This document shows, piece by piece, positions 23,007 through 33,796 of a DNA stretch of 64,000 nucleotides (its first letter is position 1; each line of letters opens with the position of its first letter). The translations under genes were made by a program, and so were the position numbers. Under the pieces are notes generated by a model. That model searched no databases. It had not been told where the DNA came from and saw only the letters and a program-made list of their open reading frames with translations. The DNA lies in NCBI GenBank assembly GCA_038373865.1, contig JAXGGA010002821.1, positions 49,940 to 113,939 of the forward strand. Direction: 5' to 3'. Source of the stretch: Uloborus plumipes (Eukaryota > Arthropoda > Arachnida > Araneae > Uloboridae).

Positions 23007-24173
23007 ATTCATTGTCACTCTTAAAATATATTACAGCTGTATATACAGTTATTTGAAGTGGGGACCAATGGGCTTTCATTGATTTCATTTGTTGCTTCAA
23101 ACTGTAGTTATCTGCAAAATCAACTTGAATTAGAATGTTATTGCTTTGTAGATTTTGCTTCAAATAATGCAAATTCTCGTGCTGTTTTTTGACATTGAAT
23201 GAATGTCTTGCAAAATTGTGCAGTTGTCTTTTTAAATCATCAATGCCTAGTGACAAATTTGTATTGATCAAGTCCTTTTTTACTTTTTCATCTGCTGATT
23301 TTATCCATTGGTAGTATGATATTGTGGCATTTAAATCATTCCCATTCACTAAGTTGATTGATAAAATCCGTTCCGCAATTTGTGCATTTTCTTTCACTAC
23401 AGTCTTCGGGAAATTGTTCACATAAACTTCTATATTTCAAGGCACTCATATTGTCTGGCAGTGTTTTCATTACATTTCGAATTCCTTTTAGACACATATC
23501 CATGTTTTCATGGTACTCACACATGCAAGTATCTTGATTTCGCTCTCCTATCAGAAGTATATTATATGGGCGTAATGAGCTAAATTTAGTAAATCCTATT
23601 GAATTTTCTGTCTCTTGCTGGTAAAGTGAATGCAGTTCTTGAAGACTATATAATAATACTTTCTTCTGTAGCTTTACTCTTTTTCCGCTCGGCAGTTTTA
23701 CTGATTTAAAATCTTTTTTTTCCTGGAAGAGTATAGGTGACATCATTTCGATCATAATAAGCTATAGCTTCTTCTATCTGATGATCTGTACAGGCATCTG
23801 ATAATTTCTTCTTATCTGACACATTAATATTATGCTTAATCCATAGAAGTTTCCTTTTACTGGGTGAAAGTTTTCCCAACATTTTATCTACCACGGCGAT
23901 AGTTTTCATTGGCGAGTTTGGCAGAACCTGTTTTATTCGGCGAAATGCTTTACCAATTACTTGTGGGGAGTATTTCGGTTTTATCTCATCACATACTTTT
24001 TTAACTTGCTTATTTTGCTGCTTTTTTAAACACCATTTTTTCAGATATGCTGTGTTCTCTTTAGCCTGAATTTTACTTTCTTCTTTATTTTTTTTAATTT
24101 TCATTCTTCTAAAAAGTTTTCTTTCTCTATCTTTCTTCTTTAATTCTTCGTGGGATTCACTATTTGATAGAAT
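23007..24173 (-). pseudogene. DDE-type transposase-like gene, N-terminal part
   Basis: Three overlapping frames (24173-23706, 23755-23336, 23421-23007) form one broken gene. In order: a lysine-rich N-terminus (about 24100-24000), SPSKRKLLWIKHNI, YYDRNDVTYTLPGKK, then GFTKFSSLRPYNILL, the cysteine/histidine pair CMCEYHENM, CTNCG, and ILIQVDFADNYSLKQQ with the probable first catalytic aspartate, and TVYTAVIYF. This order is that of the same transposase-like family as the C-terminal part. Two frameshifts (near 23730 and 23380) disable it. An in-frame stop precedes 24173, so no start codon is assigned with confidence. Superfamily uncertain (Sola-like suspected). Confidence 0.7.
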
Positions 24174-27100
24174 TTAATAGTTACTTCATTAAAATTTAGT
24201 GCGATTATGTTGGTTACTTATTTTGCTTTTCCTTTTCTAAACTCATCATAATTCACAAATAATTCCATTATTTAGTAAAACATCATGAAAGAAATGAATC
24301 AGCTTTATGTACGAAATAAGACTGAATAATTTTATACGCGTTCATTTTTAAGGAAACCATCAATCAATTTATGAATTCACTATTTGCAAATTTTCATTCA
24401 GTCATTGATTTTTAGGAAAAAATATTTGTGCGTGGAAACAGGTTTAAAGTGGAAACATATTTCCGAAAAATCAAATATTTGTTGAAAAAAATAGTCTTTT
24501 TAATGTAAAATGTACAAGCATTAATAGGTGCGAGTAAAATTAATATTACAGGGAAGAATTCCACAACGTAAAACGCCACATTGAGCCAACTGCCTTTCTT
24601 CTTTCAATTCAGCTAGGGAGAAGATTCCCTAACATGATGATACAGCCTTAGACCATTACAACTGTGGTTTTCGCCTGAAGCTTCTTTGATTGCTATTCAC
24701 CATAGAGGTTCTTTCTCCCCTAAAGTGACAAGACAACGTGGGGACGAGTGTCCCCCCACTTTCTCCTTACGGTCCAGTCTATTGGCGGTTTAAATGTCAA
24801 TCACCTCACAGATGTACACTCCTCTCATAAAGAAAAAGGAAGTGGTGTAAGACGAATTCCGATATTCTTTTCCACTGAAGGAGAGGCCTTAATGGGTTAA
24901 GAAGTTCTTGTACATTTTTAGGCAGACCATGATGATATTAGACTATTATTTAACAATTAGTTCTTTCTTATGTAAAGTCATAGGCAACTTGTACAAGGGG
25001 GGGGGGACTGCCCCCCCCCCTCCAAAATTAAAGGAGTTCCGCCCCATCACTTTTCACGGCTAAAAAGGAAATAAATATTTTATTATCAATCGAGTTAAAT
25101 GATTTTTTACTCAGTGGATTGATTACTTTCAACAAAATAAAAGCTGAAAATTACAAAAATCGGACATTTTACGTGTTATTTCATAAGAATGGATGAGAGG
25201 CAACCAGTCAGGTTGATTTTTGAGGCTATATTCCACATTTTTAGCAATGTTAAAATCCAATATTATAGCCAAATTGTAGCAAAAAAACTTTTGAAGGTGC
25301 TACATCCTAAAACCCCCCTCCCGTATTTCTCTTGACCCCCCCCCCCCTTTTTGGTGCACCAGCCGCCTGTATGTAAAGTAATAAAAGTATTTTTCTACTA
25401 TTTATGTCATAAATTATAACTTCATATAAATTCCTGGAAATATATGAACTTTGGGAAAATTTCCTCGAGTACAAACTCCCAGGAATTTTACATCACTACT
25501 TACACTAAAAATTGCGTGATTTTTATTATTTTTTACAGAACAGGTTCACTTTTGCAATCGCTTCTGTATGTATGATTTTTGTTGCCCGTCGCTTAAATTT
25601 TGAATTAATAGATCAATAAAAGTTTGGGCTGTAAAAATATTACATTCTTTTTTCCAGAAAGGAGCATCAATTCACAAACTACTATTTGAAAATTTGGGAG
25701 CATAGCAATTCCCGCACTTTTGGTGTCATCAGTCTTTTGCTGTAATTATTTTGTCTTTATTTCAGTCAGAATATGCTAAATAACAGCAAAATATGAGAAT
25801 TTACTTCTTTAGCGATTGTTTAAAAGAGTTCGACTAAAATCAGGAAAATGTGCATGTTTTTTTTCCCCCAAGAAATGTTTCGGAAATTTTGCCATGCATA
25901 TAAATTGAACCCGTAACTTTCAGCTTCATTTTTTGGATTAAATTTATGGACTCATCACATGAGTATATACAGTATTTGAGAAATTCATGTAGGAAACACT
26001 CATGTTGTTTGAAATTTCCTGATAAATTCGAACTTTTTTAAAAATCCGCGAAAAATTGACATTTTAAAGAAATTCCAAGGGAAATAGGATGAATCCTCCC
26101 TTGTTATCAAGATTTAGTATACCGTATTTTCGGGTAGATAAGCCGCAGCAGCTCATACGTGTTTAAAAGCTTAATTTTAATTCCTGCGGCTGGCTTATTA
26201 TGCCATGGCAGCTAAAACGATGTAAAAGGGGTTTTTTTTTGCTTTTTTAAAGTACATGTTATGTTTATTCATTACCTAAAACAAAGCAAATTAGAGTCTG
26301 ACATCAAAAGCCACTACTACAACACCCTTGAACAGTTCTATTTTGAAAAAGATGACAGCATTTTTGCTTATTCAGATATTCAGATGTTATTTTATTTTCC
26401 TAGATCTATAATGAAGGGGAATAAATTAAGAAAAAAAAACATCAACAATAACCAACATATATAAACAAATCCAAACCAAAAACAAATAAAAAATCCCCCT
26501 GATAAGGAAGGGGAATAAACTAAGGAAAAAAAACATCAATAATAACCAACATGTCTAATAAACAAATCCAAACAGAAAAAAAAATCCAAACAAAAAAAAA
26601 AAAATCCCCTGCCTGTTGCTGAGGGAATGAGAAGTAAGGTTGCCATAGAAATTAACCTGAGCAGGACAGGGTTCCAAAAGTTGCAGTTATCACCAAAATG
26701 TTGCAACGTTTTAATTATCTATGATATTTAAACACTGTTTTCAAATCAATGTTACTAATTCTTTGTCACTCTTTTTGAACTATGTCAATAGGAGTATACT
26801 GCAGCGTAGATTCTTGCAGATTAAATTTTTAACTAAGTTTTCTGTGAGTAAAAACCTCTCCCCTAATAAGTTTTTAATAAGTTTTATGCAGCTTATACGC
26901 TGATGCGGCGTATCTGATGAAACACATTTTTTTTCTCCGGAATTTTGCGAAGTGTTCTTTCAGAATCAGAGTGATTATTTCACAGAATGGTTAATGCTAT
27001 TCTCTACCAATGGTGCAATCAGGTTTGTTTCCTGGGAGGGACCAACAATTTTGTGAGGAACTTCTATAAATGTTTCTAAATTGATGTCGTAAAAACGAAA

Positions 27101-27920
27101 TTTTAAGGGAAGGAGGAGGGAAGCTAGGTTTGGTAATTTAAAAGGGGCTCAGAAACTATCCTCTGAAAATTTTGATCATAGAGGCCTTAAAAACCAAGAT
27201 TTGGAATTTTTTCTGGTGATCCTAGATGTAGAGGAGGAGAGATTCAGAAGCTCTATTGTTCTTAGTTATTGAAATTCCAAAACCATATTTTATGCTTTCT
27301 TTGGAAAAGTTAGGGAAGAAAGAGAAAGTACGTGGCAATCCCAAGGAAATATTTCGGATTTGAAGTCCTAGAATTTTTCTTTATAAAATTATCTATTGTA
27401 AAATTAGTAACGAGGTTGGTTCAGAGGGGGGGGGGGCTTTCCTAGAAAATTGTCCAAATTAAAGACTAAAAAACGCTATTTTAGGCGCTCTTTGGTATCA
27501 TCAAAGGGGTTTGTTTTACACTCTGGGACTGGCTTAGGCACTTTAGCTTCCTCCCCCCCCCCCCCCATAGGTGCACCACTCTTCTTTACCATTATTTTTC
27601 GACACTACTTAGCATGGTGCTGAAACTCCAAATCAGTTCGACTCTTAGGCGGTCTTTCTCTTTTCCTGCAATCAGTTTTGGTATGTCACTGTTGATCTGT
27701 TTTGCTTTTTATAACGCAACTTCCGATGTGGATTTCATATGCATGGCATGTAAAATAAGTATCAAAAATTGACATATACAAGACATATTATACATGGGGG
27801 GCATGAAGTAGTTTGTTGATCAAAAAGGGGGGACAAGTAAAAAAAAAATCAAGAACCTCATGGTCTAATCAGTCAATACATAGAACATGCAATTTTAAAC
27901 TAAAAGCTTACAGAATTTAC

Positions 27921-27935
27921 CTCTCCAGCAGCCAT
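27921..27935 (-). CDS. SGCB: Beta-sarcoglycan, coding exon 1 (start codon, five codons)
   Basis: The minus strand reads ATG GCT GCT GGA GAG followed by a GTAAATTC donor, giving MAAGE and a phase-0 junction into exon 2 (GTNALSMREKA). In vertebrates the first coding exon of SGCB is also tiny, starts MAA, and joins in phase 0 ahead of SMREKA, so both sequence and gene structure support the call. The ATG has G at +4 but T at -3. The distance to exon 2 is 18.4 kb; a transcript would be needed to confirm the pairing, because a 15-base match alone is weak. Confidence 0.7.
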
Positions 27936-28215
27936 AGAAACTGATTCGTATCTGCCGTAAAATGCTTCTTTTTAAAAATAACTAATCATCAGCAAATCAG
28001 TGGAAACGGATCAACTGAATCGATTATCAAACACTCATTTTCGTCATTTTTGCCTATTACCCAAAAAACTAGACGAGTCGTAGCTTACGAGATACAACGA
28101 TTCGCTTTAGTACCGTAGCCTACGTGGATGGAAAGCGATCAAAAAGCGATGGACAGGGGCAAGGAATTTCTCCGCCAGATGTCGGAGCAATTTTACCGGG
28201 GCAAACAAAGCGCTG
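27936..28215 (-). promoter_or_regulatory. SGCB: Putative SGCB 5' UTR and promoter region
   Basis: The sequence upstream of the SGCB start is clearly richer in G+C and CpG than its surroundings, notably 28070-28215. A TCAGTTT initiator-like motif lies only a few bases before the ATG on the minus strand. No TATA box is evident. The start site is not determined. This is inferred from position and composition only. Confidence 0.35.
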
Positions 28216-31200
28216 AAACCCTACGAGACTTTGAATGTCGGACATCGTCAATTTTTCAAAAACTATGAGCATTTTTTTCAAAATTTCTTTTTCAAAATTT
28301 CAACTCACTAGCATTGTAACAACTCATATTAATTTCCAAAAACTACTGAAAAGAAATTTTTTTGCTTCGAAATTAAATTAACGCTAGATGAACAAGACTC
28401 CGTCAGTAAGTTCGCTTCAGATTAAAAAATAAACAAATCACTTTTGAAAAAGCAAAAAGAATATCTATTTGTTTATTACAAAATTTTTTCTAGCATTTTT
28501 AATCCTATGTGAAGTTAAAAAAATATTATTTTCCCGTACGTATACGTGAGTGCAGCAGCAAACAAGGCTTAGCACTTTCACCCCATGATTTTTAAAAATA
28601 AAGTAAGTTATTTTAAAAAGTTATATTAATTTAATACCGTTTTTAATATTTTTAACTTTATTTTTTAAAAAGAATTATGAATTTAAATTAAAAAATTGTA
28701 AAAACATTTTATTCAGAGAAATAAAACGTGTTATATAAAAAAATAAACGAAAATTAAAGAATAATGAAAATGAAATAAATAAATAAATAGGGATTAAAAA
28801 AAACTAATCAAAAAATCTCTCTGGAGCTGGTGCACTCAGTGCACACTAACGCGATTAATTCTGCCTTCTACAAAATCCCCGCTCCCTCTATATTGAAGCA
28901 TTTAAAAATTATTTTGGTTCATTTTTGAGAGGTCTTGATCTTGGGAGGATGCGCAACATAGCACCCATTTGAATGCTTTAGACATAATAGGCGGCTGGTG
29001 TGTCAAAAAAGTGGTAGTGGGGGGAAAGGACAAAAGAAATGTTTCGGAGGAAAGATACAGATATAAGGACGAGGAAAACGAAACTAAGCAACCTTAAGAT
29101 ATGGTAACCTCGCCAAGATACAAAAAAGTATGCCAAAGCAGTTAAAAGTCGCCAGTGATTTCCCGCGAGTCCCGCGTGGTTTCTTGGTGTATGGAGTTCA
29201 TTAATGGTAATTTTTATTATCGTATATTATTGTTTATTTGTTTGAAAGGGATTGTTTATTCTTTTATTATTGCAGTATTATGCTTGTAGAATCAAAAATT
29301 ATTTCTTTTGTTGTTTTTGTCATTGTCTAACTTATTATTGTCGCTACATGACCTAATTTACAGAAATCACTGTTTACTGTGTGATGATTTTAATTTGTCC
29401 ATTAATAAAATTTGTTATCGTTCAATTATTGTTTCTACTATACTCCTGCACTCTTGATTTTGCCATTTTATTTAGTTATGTTTCCACGTGCTCTAGGTAG
29501 TGTATTACATGCGTTTTTCATTCATCAACTAAATAATTCTGCTTTATCCATTCATAAAATTGCATTCTTACTTTTTCTGTTAATATTGCTACCGTTCTCT
29601 TTTATGTTTCTATAAGCATGTATACTGAATTACTGAATTTTATTTAGTTTTGCTCCCACGTGCTCAAGATAATGTGTTAACGTGTGGTTCGTTCATTAAG
29701 AGCAAGTAAGTTTATTAGTTATTATTTCATCTTGTTACGCGACATAATATATCTTTGCAAAATCTTTTACTCTTTCTATTTTACTTTTTATGTAGTGTCG
29801 CTTTCATTTGATAAAAAAATACTTATATTGTGTTATTGTTCTTCCCCATTCTCTCTTTTGTTAAATGTATTTTGTAAATTACAATATCTCAATTACAAAC
29901 AATCGTTTATGTATTATTTTAATCCATGTTTTTAACTTGTTCCCGCCGTATAAGGGGGTTTTTTATAATATTATCTTGTATGAGTCTTGTAATGCTCTAA
30001 AATATTTTTAATGGAAAATGATAAAATGTTATTTTCAGTAATAATTGGAAATAAATACCTGCATGTTTCATCTGACTCAATTTCGTTACAAAATAAACTA
30101 AAACTGTTAAAATATTACTTATTTGTTTTTTTTTTTTTTTTTTTTTTTTGCAACAGAATCATGTGCAGTATTATTTTTGTTGCTTAACCATTCTATTGAT
30201 CCTAGTTTCTGGTTCTAATCAAGTTAACTATCATATTGCTTAAAATGTTTTTAACACTGAATTTTAATTTTTTACTAGCTGCGTAGTCAGGCTTTGCATG
30301 GCCAAACTTGAAAGTAAAAGTTTGTCAAGTGACACTTGTTCAAAGTAATCCTGATAGCTTTCAAAATTTAAGTATTGCCTACATGCCGTACAAAAAGTAT
30401 AATAAATTATACATTGCACAATTAATTTATGGACGTTTTCATGGTCATGGTGAGTTTCCAAACAATATGGCTCCTTGGCCATTTCAAAATAAAACATTAA
30501 TATGCGCTTATTCTGCCAGATAAATTTGACCTTCAAAGCCACTTACAGAAAAGAAACATTAAATTCTGAGAAACATAAAATGATTTACCCACTGGTATTA
30601 TTAATCTTTAATCTTGCGAAACTATGCCTGAAACCACTTGCTAAAAAACTACATTTTCGTAACCCTGCATAGTTTTCAGAAATATATAAAGATTGGAATT
30701 GCTGACATGGTAGCATAATGGAATAGTGCACTTTAAAAGCCTCAACTTAAAGCTTATTTTGAGAACTAATTGCAGCCCTTTCAACTGGTTTCATTATTAT
30801 TATTTTTTTTTTTTTCAAATATCCTGAACGAAGTGGCATTACTTTCGTTATTATAAACCACATAAAAGAGTTATGAACTGCTATAAAATAAAATAAATTT
30901 AAGAAATTTGAATAATAAAGAAGAAAACAACAAAGAATTAAAAAGGCGTAGCCATGGCAATACAATAAAATGTTAATAATTTGAACAGGAAAGAGGTTTT
31001 CGAACTCCAATTTCAAACGCCTGTATCCTTTTTTTTTTCTAGGGCAAATATGAGTTTAGTTCTTCGACTGTAAGTCAATTTGAATCTGGGGTTAAAAACA
31101 TTGCTCTACCCAATGGCATAAAAAAAACTGGAAAAAATTACCAATTCAAAATTAATAGATAATCAGTCTACTGCTCTATGAATGTCAGGTACTGTATTAA

Positions 31201-31820
31201 TAGTAGCTATTGAACTATTTGTGGAAAACAGAATATGATTAACTATGTCGTATGCTATTAAATTTATTGCATGTTCTACCATGTAGGGCATTTATTAACA
31301 AATTTTGTTGATTGAAGCATAACATAACAAGGATTATCACATTTAGTTATTTTTTTGCAAACATATATTTGTTTAATCCAGAGCTTAAATTTTGCTTTCC
31401 AGACAGTTAAAGTACTTTCTTTCATCCAGAAGTTTTGAATTTAATTTTATTTTATTGTGGAGTATTATGTAAGAAATAAGATTTACTGCATGTTCTTAAT
31501 TTTCCAGGGGCAAATGATATTGGGGGAAACATGAAAATTTCTCAAAGGCATTGGGGGGGGGGGGCAATTACCCTTCATGACCCTCCAAATGATGGGGGAG
31601 CATGAGGCCCTCAAATAGAACTCCTGTTGAGTGTCGCCCTTCACTTAAAAAGTTAATGACCCTAATCTAAGCAAATTCCTGTATGAGTATAAAAATGTTT
31701 TTATTTACTGTGCCTAATGTTGACTTTTCAATTTATATTGTGAATTATGAATACAATTTTTGTTCATTAATGTATTTAATTATTTTTCAGAAGTTTCTAT
31801 GTTAAAGATTAAAATCTTTT
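28216..31820. other. AT-rich stretch upstream of SGCB, no supportable gene
   Basis: It holds a G-rich repeat at about 28980-29110 whose GGATATAAGGACGAGG-like segment is echoed near 44985-45005, a long T tract at 30127-30149, and a G tract near 31551-31565. Short open frames such as 30264-30542 (minus) match no family I recognise. Confidence 0.4.
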
Positions 31821-32044
31821 GATTCTGAATCATGAGAAGATGGTCCATCCTGAATTATGAGAAGGTGATAGATCCTGAATTATGAAAAGGTGGTAGATCC
31901 TGAATTATGAAAAGGTGGTCGATCCTGAATTATGAGAAGATGGTCGATCCTGAATTATGAGAAGATGGTCGATCCTGAATTATGAGAAGATGGTCGATCC
32001 TGAACTATGAGAAGATGGTCGATCCTGAACTATGAGAAGATGGA
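31821..32044 (+). repeat. 25-bp minisatellite, about nine units
   Basis: The unit is CCTGAATTATGAGAAGATGG followed by TCGAT. The left copies vary (CATGAGAAGATGGTCCAT, GAAAAGGTGGTAGAT), while the right copies are nearly identical, with TGAACTATG replacing TGAATTATG in the last two. Homogenised on one side and divergent on the other suggests recent expansion at the right. Confidence 0.95.
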
Positions 32045-32942
32045 TGATTTCATGGACAGTTAAAGCACTCTAGCTGAATTTGGGCATTGCATGACAGATT
32101 TTTATTAAACTCTGCTGCAAAGTCTGGGTTTTGCTGGGAATAGTGCTTTAAAAATGACTTGGTGAAACACAAGTGCCTTTGTTATTAGGAATGAAAATAA
32201 AACTTTTAATTATTCTTGTGACAATGACATAAACCTTTACAAGAAAAAAATATGCGAAAGAATGAGTTATTTTGTATATAAATCCTATTTTTTAAATGCT
32301 AAGTGTTTTCAATCACTTTTTTCCTCTGAAATAAAAAATTTAGCTTGAACATATACTTAGTTTTTTCACAAATTTTGCTTCTGGTAACTTTAGCTCTCTT
32401 GTTTTAATTTATTGCTAAGAATTATTGTTACTGCCTACACTGAGAAGAAATATTAAGTATTCAACAGTATGTAGATTATGCACATGTGTTTTACAACAAA
32501 ATTAATACTGTTATGACATCAGGAATGAATATGATGTTACATGCATACAGTTAGCTAGACAACAAAAAGTTTTTCCCAGTGCAAAAGTGCTGATAAAAAA
32601 ATATCAACAAAGTTTTCTTTGGCATGCCGGCTTTACTTTAAAGACTGCTATGTGTTTTTTTGATATGAAGAAAGTAGAAGTTAGATAAAATATTCAGGTA
32701 AGGGGAATTAAAAAGAAAAAGGAACATTTAGTTTAATTATACGGAAGCATAAATTTCAGACAACAGAAGAAAAAAAAAGCTTTGTCTTTCGTTTCAATGT
32801 TTTTCTTATTTACCTTTTAACATTGATGTTGTAGAAAAAGCACAACATAATTGATTTTTATCCTTTAACAAATTCAGTGTATTGATCATTTAAGCCTCTG
32901 TAGGAGTATTCCAACTAACAAAGGAGTAATTTTTCCAAACTA
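32045..32942. other. AT-rich, no recognised feature
   Basis: Nothing beyond short homopolymer runs and unsupported small frames was seen. Confidence 0.4.
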
Positions 32943-33139
32943 TTCATATTTTAACATTATTGAGATATAATGAGAGAACATTTGAGCTAGCACATTGAGA
33001 ACATCGCGATCACGTTGAATGTAAGTACTGAAAAGTATGTGGGCACATGCCTCAATTAATCTCCTAATTGCATTTTTAAAAATGTTGTTCTGAATATAGT
33101 TACGTACTGTATTGTCAAATGCAGTGATTTCCTTTTCCT
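32943..33139 (-). CDS. Candidate terminal exon of an unidentified gene
   Basis: The minus strand has a pyrimidine-rich acceptor (TTTTGTTTTAG, ending 33140), then an open frame of about 65 codons ending in TAG. The peptide is helical and hydrophobic in periodic fashion (AIRRLIEACAHILFSTYIQR, VLNVLAQMFSHYISIMLKYE) and compositionally more protein-like than the surrounding frames. I do not recognise the family, and no second exon was found nearby. It could be chance. Confidence 0.22.
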
Positions 33140-33614
33140 CTAAAACAAAATAAAGCCACAACATTATATTTAACCATATGTTTTCACCAAGAACTTTTTG
33201 TTTTCTAAATAAATGTCAATAACACTTGCATTTAACAACAATTGAAAACGTTACATTATTAAAAGTAAAAATCGAAAAATAGGAAGAATCATACATTTTT
33301 TTTTTTTGAATGAAAGCTGTTTTTTTTTTTGAAACATTAACACACCTTTTACGTTTGGCACGTTCATTTCAAAATTTTCCAGGGGGCAAGGCTTGTACTC
33401 TGTTTATATAACGGAAAAAATGAAAAAAAAAACATAAAATTACTTTGTCGGAGATATTTTTAAAATCGTCACTATTGTGAGGGAGGGGCACCCTTAAAAG
33501 GAGATTTTGTGGGACCCCCCCCCCCCCCGCCACTTACTAATAATCAGGGACGTTCAAAAAAATAATTTTAAATTGTCTAGATTGCTAGCAGAAAGGAATG
33601 TTAAGGCTCTGCTG

Positions 33615-33788
33615 CAGGCCCGTCATTTCTTGTTTTTCCGGGGGGAGGGGGAGGGCAAAGGGTGTTTTCTCAACGCAAATTACACGAAAAAACAACAAAA
33701 CCACGCCCACTTGTATGTAAAGACATTGATTTCTAAAAGTCAGGGGGGGAATTGACCCCCCCCCTGCACCCCCTAAATGACGGGCCTG
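33615..33788. mobile_element. Short hAT-type MITE (CAGGCCCGTCATTT family), copy 2, inverted
   Basis: Both ends read CAGGCCCGTCATTT inward. Flanking octamers are CTCTGCTG (33607-33614) and CTCTTCTG (33789-33796), 7 of 8 identical. The body is the reverse complement of copy 1, including ACCACGCCCAC and the opposed G and C tracts. Confidence 0.9.
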
Positions 33789-33796
33789 CTCTTCTG

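Larger units (their letters stand above)
9513..27920 (-). other. SGCB: SGCB intron 1 (about 18.4 kb)
   Basis: Between the exon 1 donor GTAAATTC and the exon 2 acceptor lie a hAT element (10241-10988), a non-LTR 3' fragment, C/G-tract MITEs and a nested transposon cluster (about 17-24 kb). The stretches 10989-13477, 15034-15626, 15802-16969 and 24174-27900 hold no supportable gene. In the last, long opposed G and C tracts near 24998-25360 and 27425-27570 look like further decayed MITEs, and ACCGTATTTTCGGG at 26120 looks like another repeat end. Confidence 0.75.

Noticed and set aside
30264..30542. Minus-strand frame MALKVKFIWQNKRILMFYFE... and an overlapping plus-strand frame
   Set aside because: No domain, no splice context, both strands open over the same bases; probably repeat-derived or chance.
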